From assembly GCA_021793935.1 (NCBI GenBank), contig JAJYRV010000058.1, positions 1-9,385 of the forward strand: a DNA stretch of 9,385 bases, read 5' to 3'. Origin of the DNA: Actinomycetes bacterium (GTDB lineage: Bacteria; Actinomycetota; Actinomycetes; Actinomycetales; Beutenbergiaceae). The position numbers and the translations under genes are program-made. Numbering within the stretch: the first letter of the stretch is position 1; the number at the start of each line of letters is the position of its first letter. Shown here one piece after another: positions 1-6,024 of the stretch. The notes beneath the pieces were generated by a model. It searched no databases. It saw nothing but the letters and a program-made list of their open reading frames with translations, and had not been told where the DNA came from.

Positions 1-81
1 ATCTGCAAACTTCCGGGGCACGGAATCAACGATCCGGGCTTCCTGCAACCCGACCGACCCATGTCGGCGATCGGTGGCTGA
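1..81 (+). CDS. Possible C-terminal end of an unrecognised upstream gene (partial)
   Basis: The first 26 codons in frame 1 are open and end at a TGA at 79-81. The tail reads CKLPGHGINDPGFLQPDRP and then MSAIGG. About three quarters of the codons end in G or C, more than in the other two forward frames here, which is the main reason to treat it as coding. Frame 3 also stays open to a TAG at 117-119, so the choice is not secure. I do not recognise the family. If real, the gene ends 47 bp before the phosphatase start and could share its transcript. Confidence 0.35.
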   Translation: MCKLPGHGINDPGFLQPDRPMSAIGG

Positions 82-128
82 CACCCCGCGAGGATGTGAA
101 GATCGCAAAAGTGGGCTAGGTTCGAACC

Positions 129-956
129 GTGGATAATCACGATGTACTTGATCTGATGAAACACGCCGCCGATACGGCGATCCTTCCCCGCTGGCGCTCG
201 CTGGCCGATAACGAGGTGCAGGAGAAAAAACCTGGTGACCTCGTGACCGTGGCGGATACTGAGGCTGAGGCCATCATCACCGCCGAACTGCGCTCCGCCT
301 TCCCCGAAGCCGTCGTCCTGGGCGAAGAGGCGAGCGCTACAGATCCCGATCTCATCGAACGGTTCTACCGCGCGGAGCACTCCTTCACCGTCGACCCCGT
401 TGACGGCACAGCGAACTTCGTCAACGGGTCCCAGGACTTCGCCGTCATGGTCGCCGAACTGCGCCAGGGCGATCCCGTTCGCTCCTGGATCTGGCAGCCG
501 GGCCACGGCGTCGCGTTCACCGCCGAGAAAGGCGCGGGTGCGTACCGAAACAGCACCCGCCTGAAGACCCGCGAAATTGACGAGGACGTTTCCGCCTGGC
601 GCGGGGTGACGAGCCGGAAGTCGCTCAAGAAGGAGAAGCACGAACCGCTCTCGCGGCTACATTCCGCGTGGTGGTGCTGCGGCGTCGATTACCCGAACGT
701 GGCGATGGGGCGAGCCGACTTCCTCGTCTATAAGCACGTGATGCCCTGGGATCACGCGCCCGGCTCGCTGATCCTCGCCGAGGTGGGCGGTCAAGCCATC
801 CGCAAGGACGGGAAGGACTACTCCCCCGCAGAACCGGTGCGCAAGTGGCTCATCGCGGGTTCTTCGGACATCCCGCGCAAAGTGCTGCCGTACCTCTCCA
901 ACTCCCTCACGGGCAAGGGAACCAACAACGAACCGGAAGATCTCCTCTCGCTGTAG
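129..956 (+). CDS. Inositol monophosphatase-family phosphatase
   Basis: This is a 275-residue protein of the Mg2+-dependent, Li+-sensitive phosphatase superfamily (inositol-1-phosphatase, CysQ, FBPase and HisN-type histidinol-phosphatases), at the usual length. Metal-site motifs are complete: GEE at residues 65-67, DPVDGT at 89-94 (metal ligands D89 and D92), and PWDHAPG at 206-212 with D208. The WDHAPG form is common in actinobacterial inositol-monophosphatase paralogues. It is a soluble enzyme with no signal peptide, probably removing phosphate from a small metabolite such as inositol phosphate. Histidinol phosphate is possible, so no gene symbol is given. Translation is placed at GTG 129. 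The upstream GGGCTAGG is only a weak ribosome-binding site, and an in-frame ATG at 156 would lose part of the first helix. The gene converges on the MoaD-like gene with a 12-bp gap. The family is secure; the substrate is not. Confidence 0.9.
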   Translation: MDNHDVLDLMKHAADTAILPRWRSLADNEVQEKKPGDLVTVADTEAEAIITAELRSAFPEAVVLGEEASATDPDLIERFYRAEHSFTVDPVDGTANFVNGSQDFAVMVAELRQGDPVRSWIWQPGHGVAFTAEKGAGAYRNSTRLKTREIDEDVSAWRGVTSRKSLKKEKHEPLSRLHSAWWCCGVDYPNVAMGRADFLVYKHVMPWDHAPGSLILAEVGGQAIRKDGKDYSPAEPVRKWLIAGSSDIPRKVLPYLSNSLTGKGTNNEPEDLLSL

Positions 957-968
957 CGGCGGCCCCGC

Positions 969-1229
969 TTAGCCGCCAGCGAATGGTGGCAGCACGTCCA
1001 CCCGGATACGCTCGGTCGAAGGTAGCGCCGTATCCGGCTCCGCGACCTGCCCATCGAGCAGGAAACTGCACAGGCCCAGCACCCGTGCCATCTCCGCACC
1101 ATGGAGTTCTCCAATCTTGGTGCGAAGGTCGTCGATCGTGGCGCCGCGGCCGACCGTCACCTCTTCGCTATCAGCACCCGCCGCGTCTGCCGCAGCAGCG
1201 AAGTAGCGCATTTCAACTACGTTTCCCAT
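969..1229 (-). CDS. MoaD/ThiS-family small sulfur-carrier protein
   Basis: This is a ubiquitin-like beta-grasp protein of about 86 residues. It begins with a first beta strand (MRYFAAA), has a middle helix (TIDDLRTKIGELHG) and a G/D turn (LLDGQVA), and ends in the family's RIRVDVLPPFAGG. The C-terminal Gly-Gly is the diagnostic feature: in MoaD and ThiS it is adenylated and then thiocarboxylated to deliver sulfur for molybdopterin or thiazole synthesis. The reading frame extends upstream to a TTG at 1271, but the first strand begins at residue 21 of that version, so ATG 1229 or ATG 1211 is more likely. Neither has a clear ribosome-binding site. An AT-rich TTATTTATAGG stretch lies just before ATG 1229, so leaderless translation from a -10-like element is possible. 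No moaE, moeB or thi gene is in the window, so its pathway cannot be decided here. Confidence 0.8.
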   Translation of the reverse strand: MGNVVEMRYFAAAADAAGADSEEVTVGRGATIDDLRTKIGELHGAEMARVLGLCSFLLDGQVAEPDTALPSTERIRVDVLPPFAGG

Positions 1230-1437
1230 ACCTATAAATAATGCCAGACCCTGGGGAACTATGTGCGGCAAGGGTCGTGGTAACCGTTAAGGTCTGATGG
1301 TTTCGGTCGTGGTTGGAGGTGCATCGTCACCGGTAGATCGTGAAACGTCCTCCGCGCATCAACAATGTCCTTTACGGGATCTCAACTTCGCGCCGCTGCT
1401 CGCGCAGATGACCGCGGAGTGACAAATGCCCCATCAT
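1230..1437. other. Intergenic region between the kinase end and the MoaD-like gene
   Basis: About 208 bp without a convincing coding frame. On the minus strand it lies downstream of the kinase and upstream of the MoaD-like gene, so it should contain the promoter of the latter, or these genes may be read through. The only -10-like element I can point to is the AT-rich TTATTTAT at about 1234-1241. A 7-bp inverted repeat (GGAGTGA at 1416-1422 and TCACTCC at 1438-1444) straddles the kinase stop codon but has no T-run, so it is not called a terminator. Confidence 0.4.
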
Positions 1438-2670
1438 TCACTCCTGCGGGGAGCCGAAGCAGAGGCGTGCGGTCAACCCTCCCGTCGGTATCGGGCACAG
1501 TGTGAGGGACCCGCCGAGTGAATCGGTGATGCTCTGTACGAGGGTGAGGCCGAGCCCAAGACTTCGGCCTGCCGTGGTCGTGCGAGTATTTTGGCCGCGG
1601 TTGAACGGTTCGACCAATCTGGCTGCTTCCTGCTCGGTCATGACGGGGCCGCTGTTGCTGATCTCGACCCAAGAACGATCGCCGGCTTTTCCGATATTGA
1701 CGTGGAGCGTGCCGTCTTCATGGTTGTGCCGGACGGCGTTTTCGACAAGATTATCGATAGCCAGGGCGAGAAGTGCCGGGTCTGCCGATGCGAGGGTTGC
1801 ATCTACGAATTCTTTCGTAACCGTGATGCGTGCGGCTTGGATGTCTGTGCCATAGGTGGTGAGGCTAGGCTCGATGATCTCGGAGAGCAGGACTGATTCT
1901 TCAGCGGGTTGGTTGGTTACCGTGGAGGTGCGGGCGAGCTGCAGGAGTGCGGTGATGAGCTGTTCGCTGCGCTGATTCGCATCCAACGCGCGGGAGATTG
2001 CCGGCTGGAGCTGTTCTGGGACGCGCCCTTGCTCGAGCGGGATTTCCAGTGCCGTGCGGGTAGTGGTGAGCGGGGTGCGCAGTTCATGGGAGGCATTGGT
2101 GACGAAGCGTTCTTGCTGGATGAAGGAGGCTTGGAGACCATCGAGCATCGTGTCGATCGTGTCGCCGAGTTCCTTGATCTCATCCGCAGGACCAGGCAGG
2201 TCGAGACGTTGATGAAGATCGTCTCGGGTAATCCGTTTGGTGGTGGAAGTGATCTGTCCGATCCTCGCGAACGATCGCCGCGACAACCACGACGCGGCAA
2301 CGACAGCCACCAGGGTGAAGCCCAGCAAGGTGACAATCGACCACAGCAGGAGCCCGGAAAGAACTTCTTGGGACAACATGGTGGTTTGCTCGACTACCAC
2401 GCTGGCGCCAGTTGAGTCGAAATGAGCTGCCACGTCGTCTTCGACAACCTCGCGGCAATGGATGGAATCCATAAAGTTGCCGGACACGACAGCGACCTCT
2501 CCCCCATCCCCGCTGACGCACGCAGTGATGCTCTCGATCGCGGTGTCAAAGAGTCCTTGAACGAGAAGGTACTGGACCCCAAGGAGTGCGGCGCCGCCAG
2601 TGACGAACACGACGGCAATAAGGGCGGTCAGGCGGGCGCGGAAACTCCAGCGCCACTTCGTGGAAGTCAC
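1438..2670 (-). CDS. Two-component sensor histidine kinase (HAMP, HisKA, HATPase_c)
   Basis: This is a 410-residue membrane kinase that should phosphorylate the regulator encoded just before it. Domain order: membrane segment at about 15-37, an extracytoplasmic loop of about 66 residues (39-104), second membrane segment at about 106-129, HAMP linker at about 130-182, and a dimerisation/phosphoacceptor domain with NASHELRTPL and H195. The ATP-binding domain has the N box (LAIDNLVENAVRHN, N307 and N311), a G1-like ISNSGP (338-342), the F box EPFNRG and the G2 motif SLGLGL (370-375). G1 has Asn where the textbook motif has Asp; from memory, SN.GP variants occur in related actinobacterial kinases. 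The frame runs open to 2799, but GTG 2670 is chosen because it overlaps the regulator's stop (GTGA, 2667-2670) and has GGAG seven bases upstream. The short loop contains two cysteines, C51 and C72. It is cotranscribed with the regulator and probably controls the divergent transporter genes. Confidence 0.93.
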   Translation of the reverse strand: MTSTKWRWSFRARLTALIAVVFVTGGAALLGVQYLLVQGLFDTAIESITACVSGDGGEVAVVSGNFMDSIHCREVVEDDVAAHFDSTGASVVVEQTTMLSQEVLSGLLLWSIVTLLGFTLVAVVAASWLSRRSFARIGQITSTTKRITRDDLHQRLDLPGPADEIKELGDTIDTMLDGLQASFIQQERFVTNASHELRTPLTTTRTALEIPLEQGRVPEQLQPAISRALDANQRSEQLITALLQLARTSTVTNQPAEESVLLSEIIEPSLTTYGTDIQAARITVTKEFVDATLASADPALLALAIDNLVENAVRHNHEDGTLHVNIGKAGDRSWVEISNSGPVMTEQEAARLVEPFNRGQNTRTTTAGRSLGLGLTLVQSITDSLGGSLTLCPIPTGGLTARLCFGSPQE

Positions 2671-3332
2671 GATTGGGCTCCGATGCGGTACCCCAAGCCA
2701 GGGCTGGTGTGAATCACGTTCGGGCGCCCGAGCTTTCGGCGCAGAGTATGGATCGTGAGCCGGACAACCGAAGGCGTGCGCTCCGACCCGCTTTCCCATA
2801 CATCCGCGAGGAGCTCACCAGTGCTGAGGTATCCGCCGTCGGCGAAGAGGAGCGCCTCGAGCACACCGAACTCTTTTGGCGTGAGGGGCAGGGGTGTACC
2901 GTCCCGTTCGGCGACTCGGCGGAGGGTGTCGAGCCTGATAGTCCCTGCCGAGAGCACAACCGGATTCCCTCCCGTGGCTCGGCGAGCGAGCGCGCGCAGC
3001 CGGGCCAGGAGTTCGACGTAAGCGAAGGGTTTAGCAAGGTAATCGTCCGCCCCGAGATCGAGGCCGGCGACGCGGTCGCCGAGAGTCCCCGCGGCGGTGA
3101 GCATGAGGATCCGCATGGGGTGGTCCTGGTCACGCAGAACGCGGCAGACCGCGTCGCCGGGCAGTACCGGAAGGTCCCTATCGAGGATCATGATGTCGAC
3201 ATCGACCTGCCCGGACTTAGCCAAGGCGGCGGCCCCATCGTGGGCGATGTCAACGAGATAGCCCTCGCTGCGCAACCCCTCCGCGAGAGCCTCGGTCAGG
3301 TCGACCTCGTCGTCAACGATCAATACCCGCAC
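2667..3332 (-). CDS. OmpR/PhoB-family response regulator
   Basis: This 221-residue DNA-binding regulator has a complete receiver domain (about 1-115): acidic pair D7/D8, phosphoacceptor D51 in ILDRDLP, T79 and K101 in LAKPF. The C-terminal winged helix (about 125-221) carries PLPLTPKEFGVLEALL, the recognition region SVVRLTIHTLRRKLG and the terminal HTSPGLGYRIG typical of the OmpR class. The start is GTG 3332, supported by GGAGG at 3343-3347 with ten bases between. The stop overlaps the kinase start by four bases, so the two are translationally coupled. The gene is divergent from the lipoprotein-adaptor-ABC operon across a 177-bp gap, the usual arrangement for a two-component system regulating a neighbouring transporter and itself. 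The family is certain; the target is inferred from position and from the direct repeat in the gap. Confidence 0.95.
   Translation of the reverse strand: MRVLIVDDEVDLTEALAEGLRSEGYLVDIAHDGAAALAKSGQVDVDIMILDRDLPVLPGDAVCRVLRDQDHPMRILMLTAAGTLGDRVAGLDLGADDYLAKPFAYVELLARLRALARRATGGNPVVLSAGTIRLDTLRRVAERDGTPLPLTPKEFGVLEALLFADGGYLSTGELLADVWESGSERTPSVVRLTIHTLRRKLGRPNVIHTSPGLGYRIGAQS
2678..2681 (-). promoter_or_regulatory. Ribosome-binding site deciding the kinase start
   Basis: GGAG on the minus strand, inside the 3' end of the regulator gene, lies seven bases before GTG 2670. Together with the GTGA overlap it fixes the kinase start there rather than at the ATG at 2799, which would add 43 residues of regulator-antiframe sequence with no membrane or domain signature. 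Confidence 0.65.
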
Positions 3333-3467
3333 TCGCTATTCGCCTCCATCTTCAATAGCCGCTATCACCATAATGAGCCGGCGGTCCCCATTGTCGCCAG
3401 CGGGAGGTTAAGTTTCTGTTAGGTCGGGGCAAACATGGACCTAATGGGCGCTTATGTAGAGCTGGTT
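3333..3467. promoter_or_regulatory. Divergent control region between the two-component and transporter operons
   Basis: This non-coding stretch must hold promoters for both directions. Leftward, TATGGT (minus strand, 3367-3372) fits a TAnnnT -10 element, with GACAAT 17 bp upstream (3390-3395) as a poor -35. Rightward the best pairs are weak: TTAGGT (3419-3424) with TAATGG (3442-3447), or TATGTA at 3453-3458 with no recognisable -35. A weak -35 on the transporter side is what an activator-dependent promoter would show, and the 11-bp-period repeat at 3407-3423 overlaps it. Promoter positions are guesses from motifs. Confidence 0.5.
3407..3423 (+). repeat. GTTA direct repeat with 11-bp period, candidate response-regulator box
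   Basis: GTTAAG (3407-3412) and GTTAGG (3418-3423) match at five of six positions and begin exactly 11 bp apart, about one helical turn. OmpR/PhoB-family regulators bind tandem direct repeats with 10-11 bp periodicity, usually just upstream of or overlapping a weak -35. This pair sits between the two divergent promoters, upstream of both gene sets, so it could serve activation of the transporter genes and autoregulation. The half-sites are short and chance is not excluded. Confidence 0.4.
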
Positions 3468-3492
3468 TACAGCGGTGAGGGTCACCGCTGTA
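3468..3492. repeat. Perfect palindrome (11-bp arms, 3-bp centre) upstream of the lipoprotein gene
   Basis: TACAGCGGTGA at 3468-3478 is followed by GGG and then its exact reverse complement at 3482-3492. A further GAGC (3459-3462) and GCTC (3493-3496) can pair outside it, with a five-base bulge on the left side. The element ends 17 bp before ATG 3510 and just before the ribosome-binding site GAAAGG (3499-3504). It is therefore probably in the transcribed leader, where it would fold into a very stable hairpin. It could be an operator for a dimeric repressor or a structure affecting translation or transcript stability. It lacks the T-run of an intrinsic terminator. Confidence 0.85.
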
Positions 3493-3509
3493 GCTCACGA
3501 AAGGCGCTC

Positions 3510-4193
3510 ATGAAAACCCGCAGACTTTTCACCGTTCTATCAGGGCTCACCACCGCAGGCACTCTCGCTCTGAGTGGTTGCGCGGACAACAGCTCGGAAG
3601 ATCCCGACACCGCTCCACAGAGTTCCGATGAAGCGTCAACATTCCTGGGATGCCTGACCTCCGCAGGAGTAGACGCGAAGATCAACACCAGCGGCCAAGT
3701 GTTGATCAAAACCCCCGCCCAGCTCGAGGCCGGCGATGAGATCAGCAGCGACGACGACGGCGAAGCGCTCGCCCTAGAAAGGGACGATGCAGGGAACCTT
3801 TGGGTAGCAGCACCAGATGCCACCTATTTCGCTGACAATCCCCAAACCCAAGACGCCTATGCGTCGTGCGAGGAAAAGCATCCGGATTTCATGCAGCCGC
3901 AGTCGGACCCAGGAAGCGACCCCAACTTTCAGCAGGACCAAGCTCAGCAGGAGGAAGTAGCCCTGGAGTTCGCCCAATGCGCCAGGCAGAACGGCTTCTC
4001 ACAGGTTGCTGATCCTGATGCATCCGTAGGTGGCGCGATCCTCCTTCCCGATGGGTTCGATGAGAGTGCTTTCCGTGCCCTCGTCGAGGCGTGCTACGAC
4101 CCAGCGAACCCGATCGCGATCGCCTCAACTGGTGAGCTCGATTTCGAGCCCTGGAAGATCCTCGAAGAGTTCCAGGAAGATCCCGCATCATGA
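3510..4193 (+). CDS. Secreted lipoprotein, first gene of the transporter operon
   Basis: This 227-residue protein has a lipoprotein signal peptide: MKTRR, a hydrophobic stretch, then the lipobox LSGC, so C24 should be lipidated and the protein held on the outer face of the membrane. The mature part is acidic, with Asp/Glu/Gln/Ser-rich stretches and four further cysteines (C48, C120, C157, C195). It looks like two divergent copies of one unit: a Cys-x4-Gly start (C48..G53 and C157..G162) and an Ala-rich helix ending in Cys (near C120 and C195). FAQCARQNGF resembles the C(M/A)R..G segment that I recall from small actinobacterial lipoproteins next to MacAB-like operons. The start is ATG 3510, with GAAAGG five bases upstream. 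An upstream ATG at 3435 would run through the palindrome and bury the signal peptide. The stop overlaps the adaptor start (ATGA). A substrate-binding or accessory role is inferred from position; the function is unknown. Confidence 0.85.
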   Translation: MKTRRLFTVLSGLTTAGTLALSGCADNSSEDPDTAPQSSDEASTFLGCLTSAGVDAKINTSGQVLIKTPAQLEAGDEISSDDDGEALALERDDAGNLWVAAPDATYFADNPQTQDAYASCEEKHPDFMQPQSDPGSDPNFQQDQAQQEEVALEFAQCARQNGFSQVADPDASVGGAILLPDGFDESAFRALVEACYDPANPIAIASTGELDFEPWKILEEFQEDPAS

Positions 4194-5299
4194 GCAGCAC
4201 GGGAAGGGGCCGCCGCAGGCTGCTTCGTATCCTGCTGTCCGCGGTGGTGATTGCGGCCGTAGGCGCAACGGGTGCCGCCATGTGGAGACCTTGGGAGGAG
4301 TCCCTCGAAGAATCGGGGTCAGCCGACTCTGCCGCCGCGACCACAGTTCCGGTGGAGTTCGGCGAGCTCACCAGCCGGCTCAGGTTGAACGCGACCCTTG
4401 GATATGGGGAACCTATCGAGCTGCCGGCAACGCAGGGAATGATCACCGCATTGCCCGATCCGGGCCAGGTGATCGAGGTCGGTCAGCAGGTTTTTGAAGT
4501 CGATGGTAGACCCGTGGTCCTGCTGGAGGGTGAGCGTCCGTTCTGGCGTGAACTCTCGAGCGATTCTGACGATGGCCAAGATGTGTTGCAACTGGAGCAG
4601 AATCTCGCCCAATTGGGATTCTTCGACCGTGAGCCCGATTCCCGATTCGATTGGTGGACACTCGATGCTGTGCGCCGTTGGCAAGAGGAACTTGGGATCC
4701 CGGTCACCGGAAAGGTAGCTGTGAGCGATGTGGTCGCGGTGAACGCGCCAAGTATTCGAATCTCGCACGTCACCGCTGACCTCGGAGAAACCGGCGTCAG
4801 CCCCGCCACCTACACCGCAACCACGCTCAAAGCAGCCACGCCCCTTACCCCCGCCCAGGCTCGGGAACTTACCCCCAACACGCCGGTGACGGTTCTGCTG
4901 TCAGATGGCACCGAGCATGCGAACGTCATCGCGTCGATCGATCCGGGCGGACAGCCCACCGACGAAGAGGGGCAGACGACCCCGCCCACGGCCGTGATTG
5001 AGTTCCCGGACGAGGAGCAGGTCACGCCCGGCGAACTCGGCAACATCCAGGTGGTTGTGCAAAGCGCCGAAGCAGGCGAGGAGACCCTGATCGTTCCGGT
5101 GACCGCGCTGATTGCGACTGCGGAAGACAGCTACGCGGTTGAGGTGCGCGCACGGGAGCAAATCGTAAGAGTACCGGTACAGATCGGTCTGATCGTCGAC
5201 GCCCGAGTGCAGATCCTCACCTCAGGTTCCGACGTGGAAGGCACACCCAGTGATGCCCCACCGTTGGAACCAGGTGATGAGGTGGTGATCTCACGATGA
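4190..5299 (+). CDS. MacA/HlyD-like membrane-fusion adaptor with peptidoglycan-binding domain
   Basis: This is a 369-residue protein anchored by one N-terminal membrane segment (about 11-31) after the basic stretch GRGRRR, with the rest outside the cell membrane. Residues about 58-110 resemble the barrel/lipoyl-like part of efflux adaptors, including GMITALPDPGQVIEVGQQVFEVDG. An insert at about 128-178 matches a peptidoglycan-binding (PG_binding_1-type) repeat: DVLQLEQNLAQLGFF, then WWTLDAVRRWQEELGI, then PVTGKV. The C-terminal part (about 225-369) has beta-rich segments with LIVPVTAL and PGDEVVIS typical of adaptor membrane-proximal domains. I see no long coiled-coil hairpin of the kind Gram-negative MacA uses to reach an outer-membrane channel, which suits a Gram-positive cell. 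The ATG overlaps the lipoprotein stop, and its own TGA overlaps the ATPase start. It probably couples the transporter to the cell wall; the substrate is unknown. Confidence 0.88.
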   Translation: MSSTGRGRRRLLRILLSAVVIAAVGATGAAMWRPWEESLEESGSADSAAATTVPVEFGELTSRLRLNATLGYGEPIELPATQGMITALPDPGQVIEVGQQVFEVDGRPVVLLEGERPFWRELSSDSDDGQDVLQLEQNLAQLGFFDREPDSRFDWWTLDAVRRWQEELGIPVTGKVAVSDVVAVNAPSIRISHVTADLGETGVSPATYTATTLKAATPLTPAQARELTPNTPVTVLLSDGTEHANVIASIDPGGQPTDEEGQTTPPTAVIEFPDEEQVTPGELGNIQVVVQSAEAGEETLIVPVTALIATAEDSYAVEVRAREQIVRVPVQIGLIVDARVQILTSGSDVEGTPSDAPPLEPGDEVVISR

Positions 5300-6024
5300 C
5301 CGCCCCGCACGCCGCGAAGGTCCAGAAGTGCGCCGGGATGCCAGTTATCGAAGTTCGCGGGGTGTCCAAGACGTATCCTGGCGCACCGGACATCACTGCG
5401 CTGCACCCCACGTGGTTGCGCATCCACGAAGGTGATCAGCTCGCAATCATCGGTGCATCCGGTTCGGGCAAAACCACCTTGTTATCGATCCTGGGAACTC
5501 TCGATGACCCGACCGTCGGAACAGTGCTCGTCGATGGCCATGACTTTGGCTCGCTGCGGGAGGCAGAGCGCTCGGCGATCCGCGCGGCACGAATAGGCTT
5601 CGTGTTCCAACAGTTCCATCTGTTACCGACGATATCGGCCACAGATAACGTCGCCACCGGGTTGCTGTACACCGGAGCATCCGTCGAAGAGCGGCGGGAA
5701 CGGGCGGTCGCGGCCCTGGAAGACGTCGGGCTTGGGCACCGTTTGCGAAACCGGCCAGGCGAACTCTCTGGGGGTGAGCAACAGCGGGTGGCGATCGCCC
5801 GCGCGCTCGTTCGAAAGCCCGCGGCACTGTTCGCCGATGAGCCGACCGGGGCGCTGGATTCGGTCACCGGTGAGGAGATCGTCACGTTGCTCAGCCAGAT
5901 CGCAGATGCCGGCACCGCGGTGGTCATGATCACCCACGACGAGAGCCTCGCGCGGCAATTTGCTCACCGCATTCGGTTGAAGGACGGCCAGATCATCGAG
6001 CGCATCCAGGAGGAGGTACTTTGA
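5296..6024 (+). CDS. ABC transporter ATPase of the MacB/LolD group
   Basis: This 242-residue cytoplasmic ATPase powers the permease encoded next. All nucleotide-binding motifs are intact: Walker A GASGSGKT (53-60), Q loop in FVFQQFHLLP (Q105/Q106), signature LSGGEQQR (157-164), Walker B ALFADEP with catalytic E182, D loop GALD, and H214 in the THD switch. The FQQFHLLPTISATDNV segment is characteristic of the LolD/MacB/FtsE subclass that works with FtsX-fold permeases by a mechanotransmission-type cycle. The annotated ATG overlaps the adaptor stop (ATGA, 5296-5299). A second in-frame ATG at 5338 starts MPVIEV, the usual beginning of this family, so the first 14 residues may be absent or a short extension. 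Neither start has a strong ribosome-binding site; coupling to the adaptor gene favours the first. Confidence 0.95.
   Translation: MTAPHAAKVQKCAGMPVIEVRGVSKTYPGAPDITALHPTWLRIHEGDQLAIIGASGSGKTTLLSILGTLDDPTVGTVLVDGHDFGSLREAERSAIRAARIGFVFQQFHLLPTISATDNVATGLLYTGASVEERRERAVAALEDVGLGHRLRNRPGELSGGEQQRVAIARALVRKPAALFADEPTGALDSVTGEEIVTLLSQIADAGTAVVMITHDESLARQFAHRIRLKDGQIIERIQEEVL
6011..6016 (+). promoter_or_regulatory. Strong ribosome-binding site for the permease
   Basis: AGGAGG lies seven bases before ATG 6024, inside the last codons of the ATPase gene. It selects ATG 6024 over the adjacent TTG 6021 and is the best ribosome-binding site in the transporter operon. Confidence 0.75.

Noticed and set aside
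119..128. GGTTCGAACC, resembling a tRNA T-arm or an attachment-site remnant
   Set aside because: The bases either side do not form a proper five-pair T-stem, there is no acceptor or anticodon arm upstream, and no second copy was noticed in the window.
1416..1444. Inverted repeat GGAGTGA/TCACTCC at the end of the kinase gene as a terminator
   Set aside because: Only 7 bp of stem with a 15-base loop, overlapping the stop codon, and no T-run on either strand.
1909..2415. Plus-strand open frames opposite the kinase, and 2673-3422 opposite the regulator
   Set aside because: Antisense shadows with no recognisable motifs; the minus-strand proteins have complete two-component domains.
2671..2799. 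Upstream extension of the kinase to an ATG at 2799
   Set aside because: It would lie almost wholly inside the regulator gene and adds no domain; GTG 2670 has a ribosome-binding site and the usual 4-bp overlap.
3435..3509. Upstream ATG for the lipoprotein gene
   Set aside because: It would place 25 residues, including the palindrome, before a textbook lipoprotein signal peptide that begins at ATG 3510 with its own ribosome-binding site.
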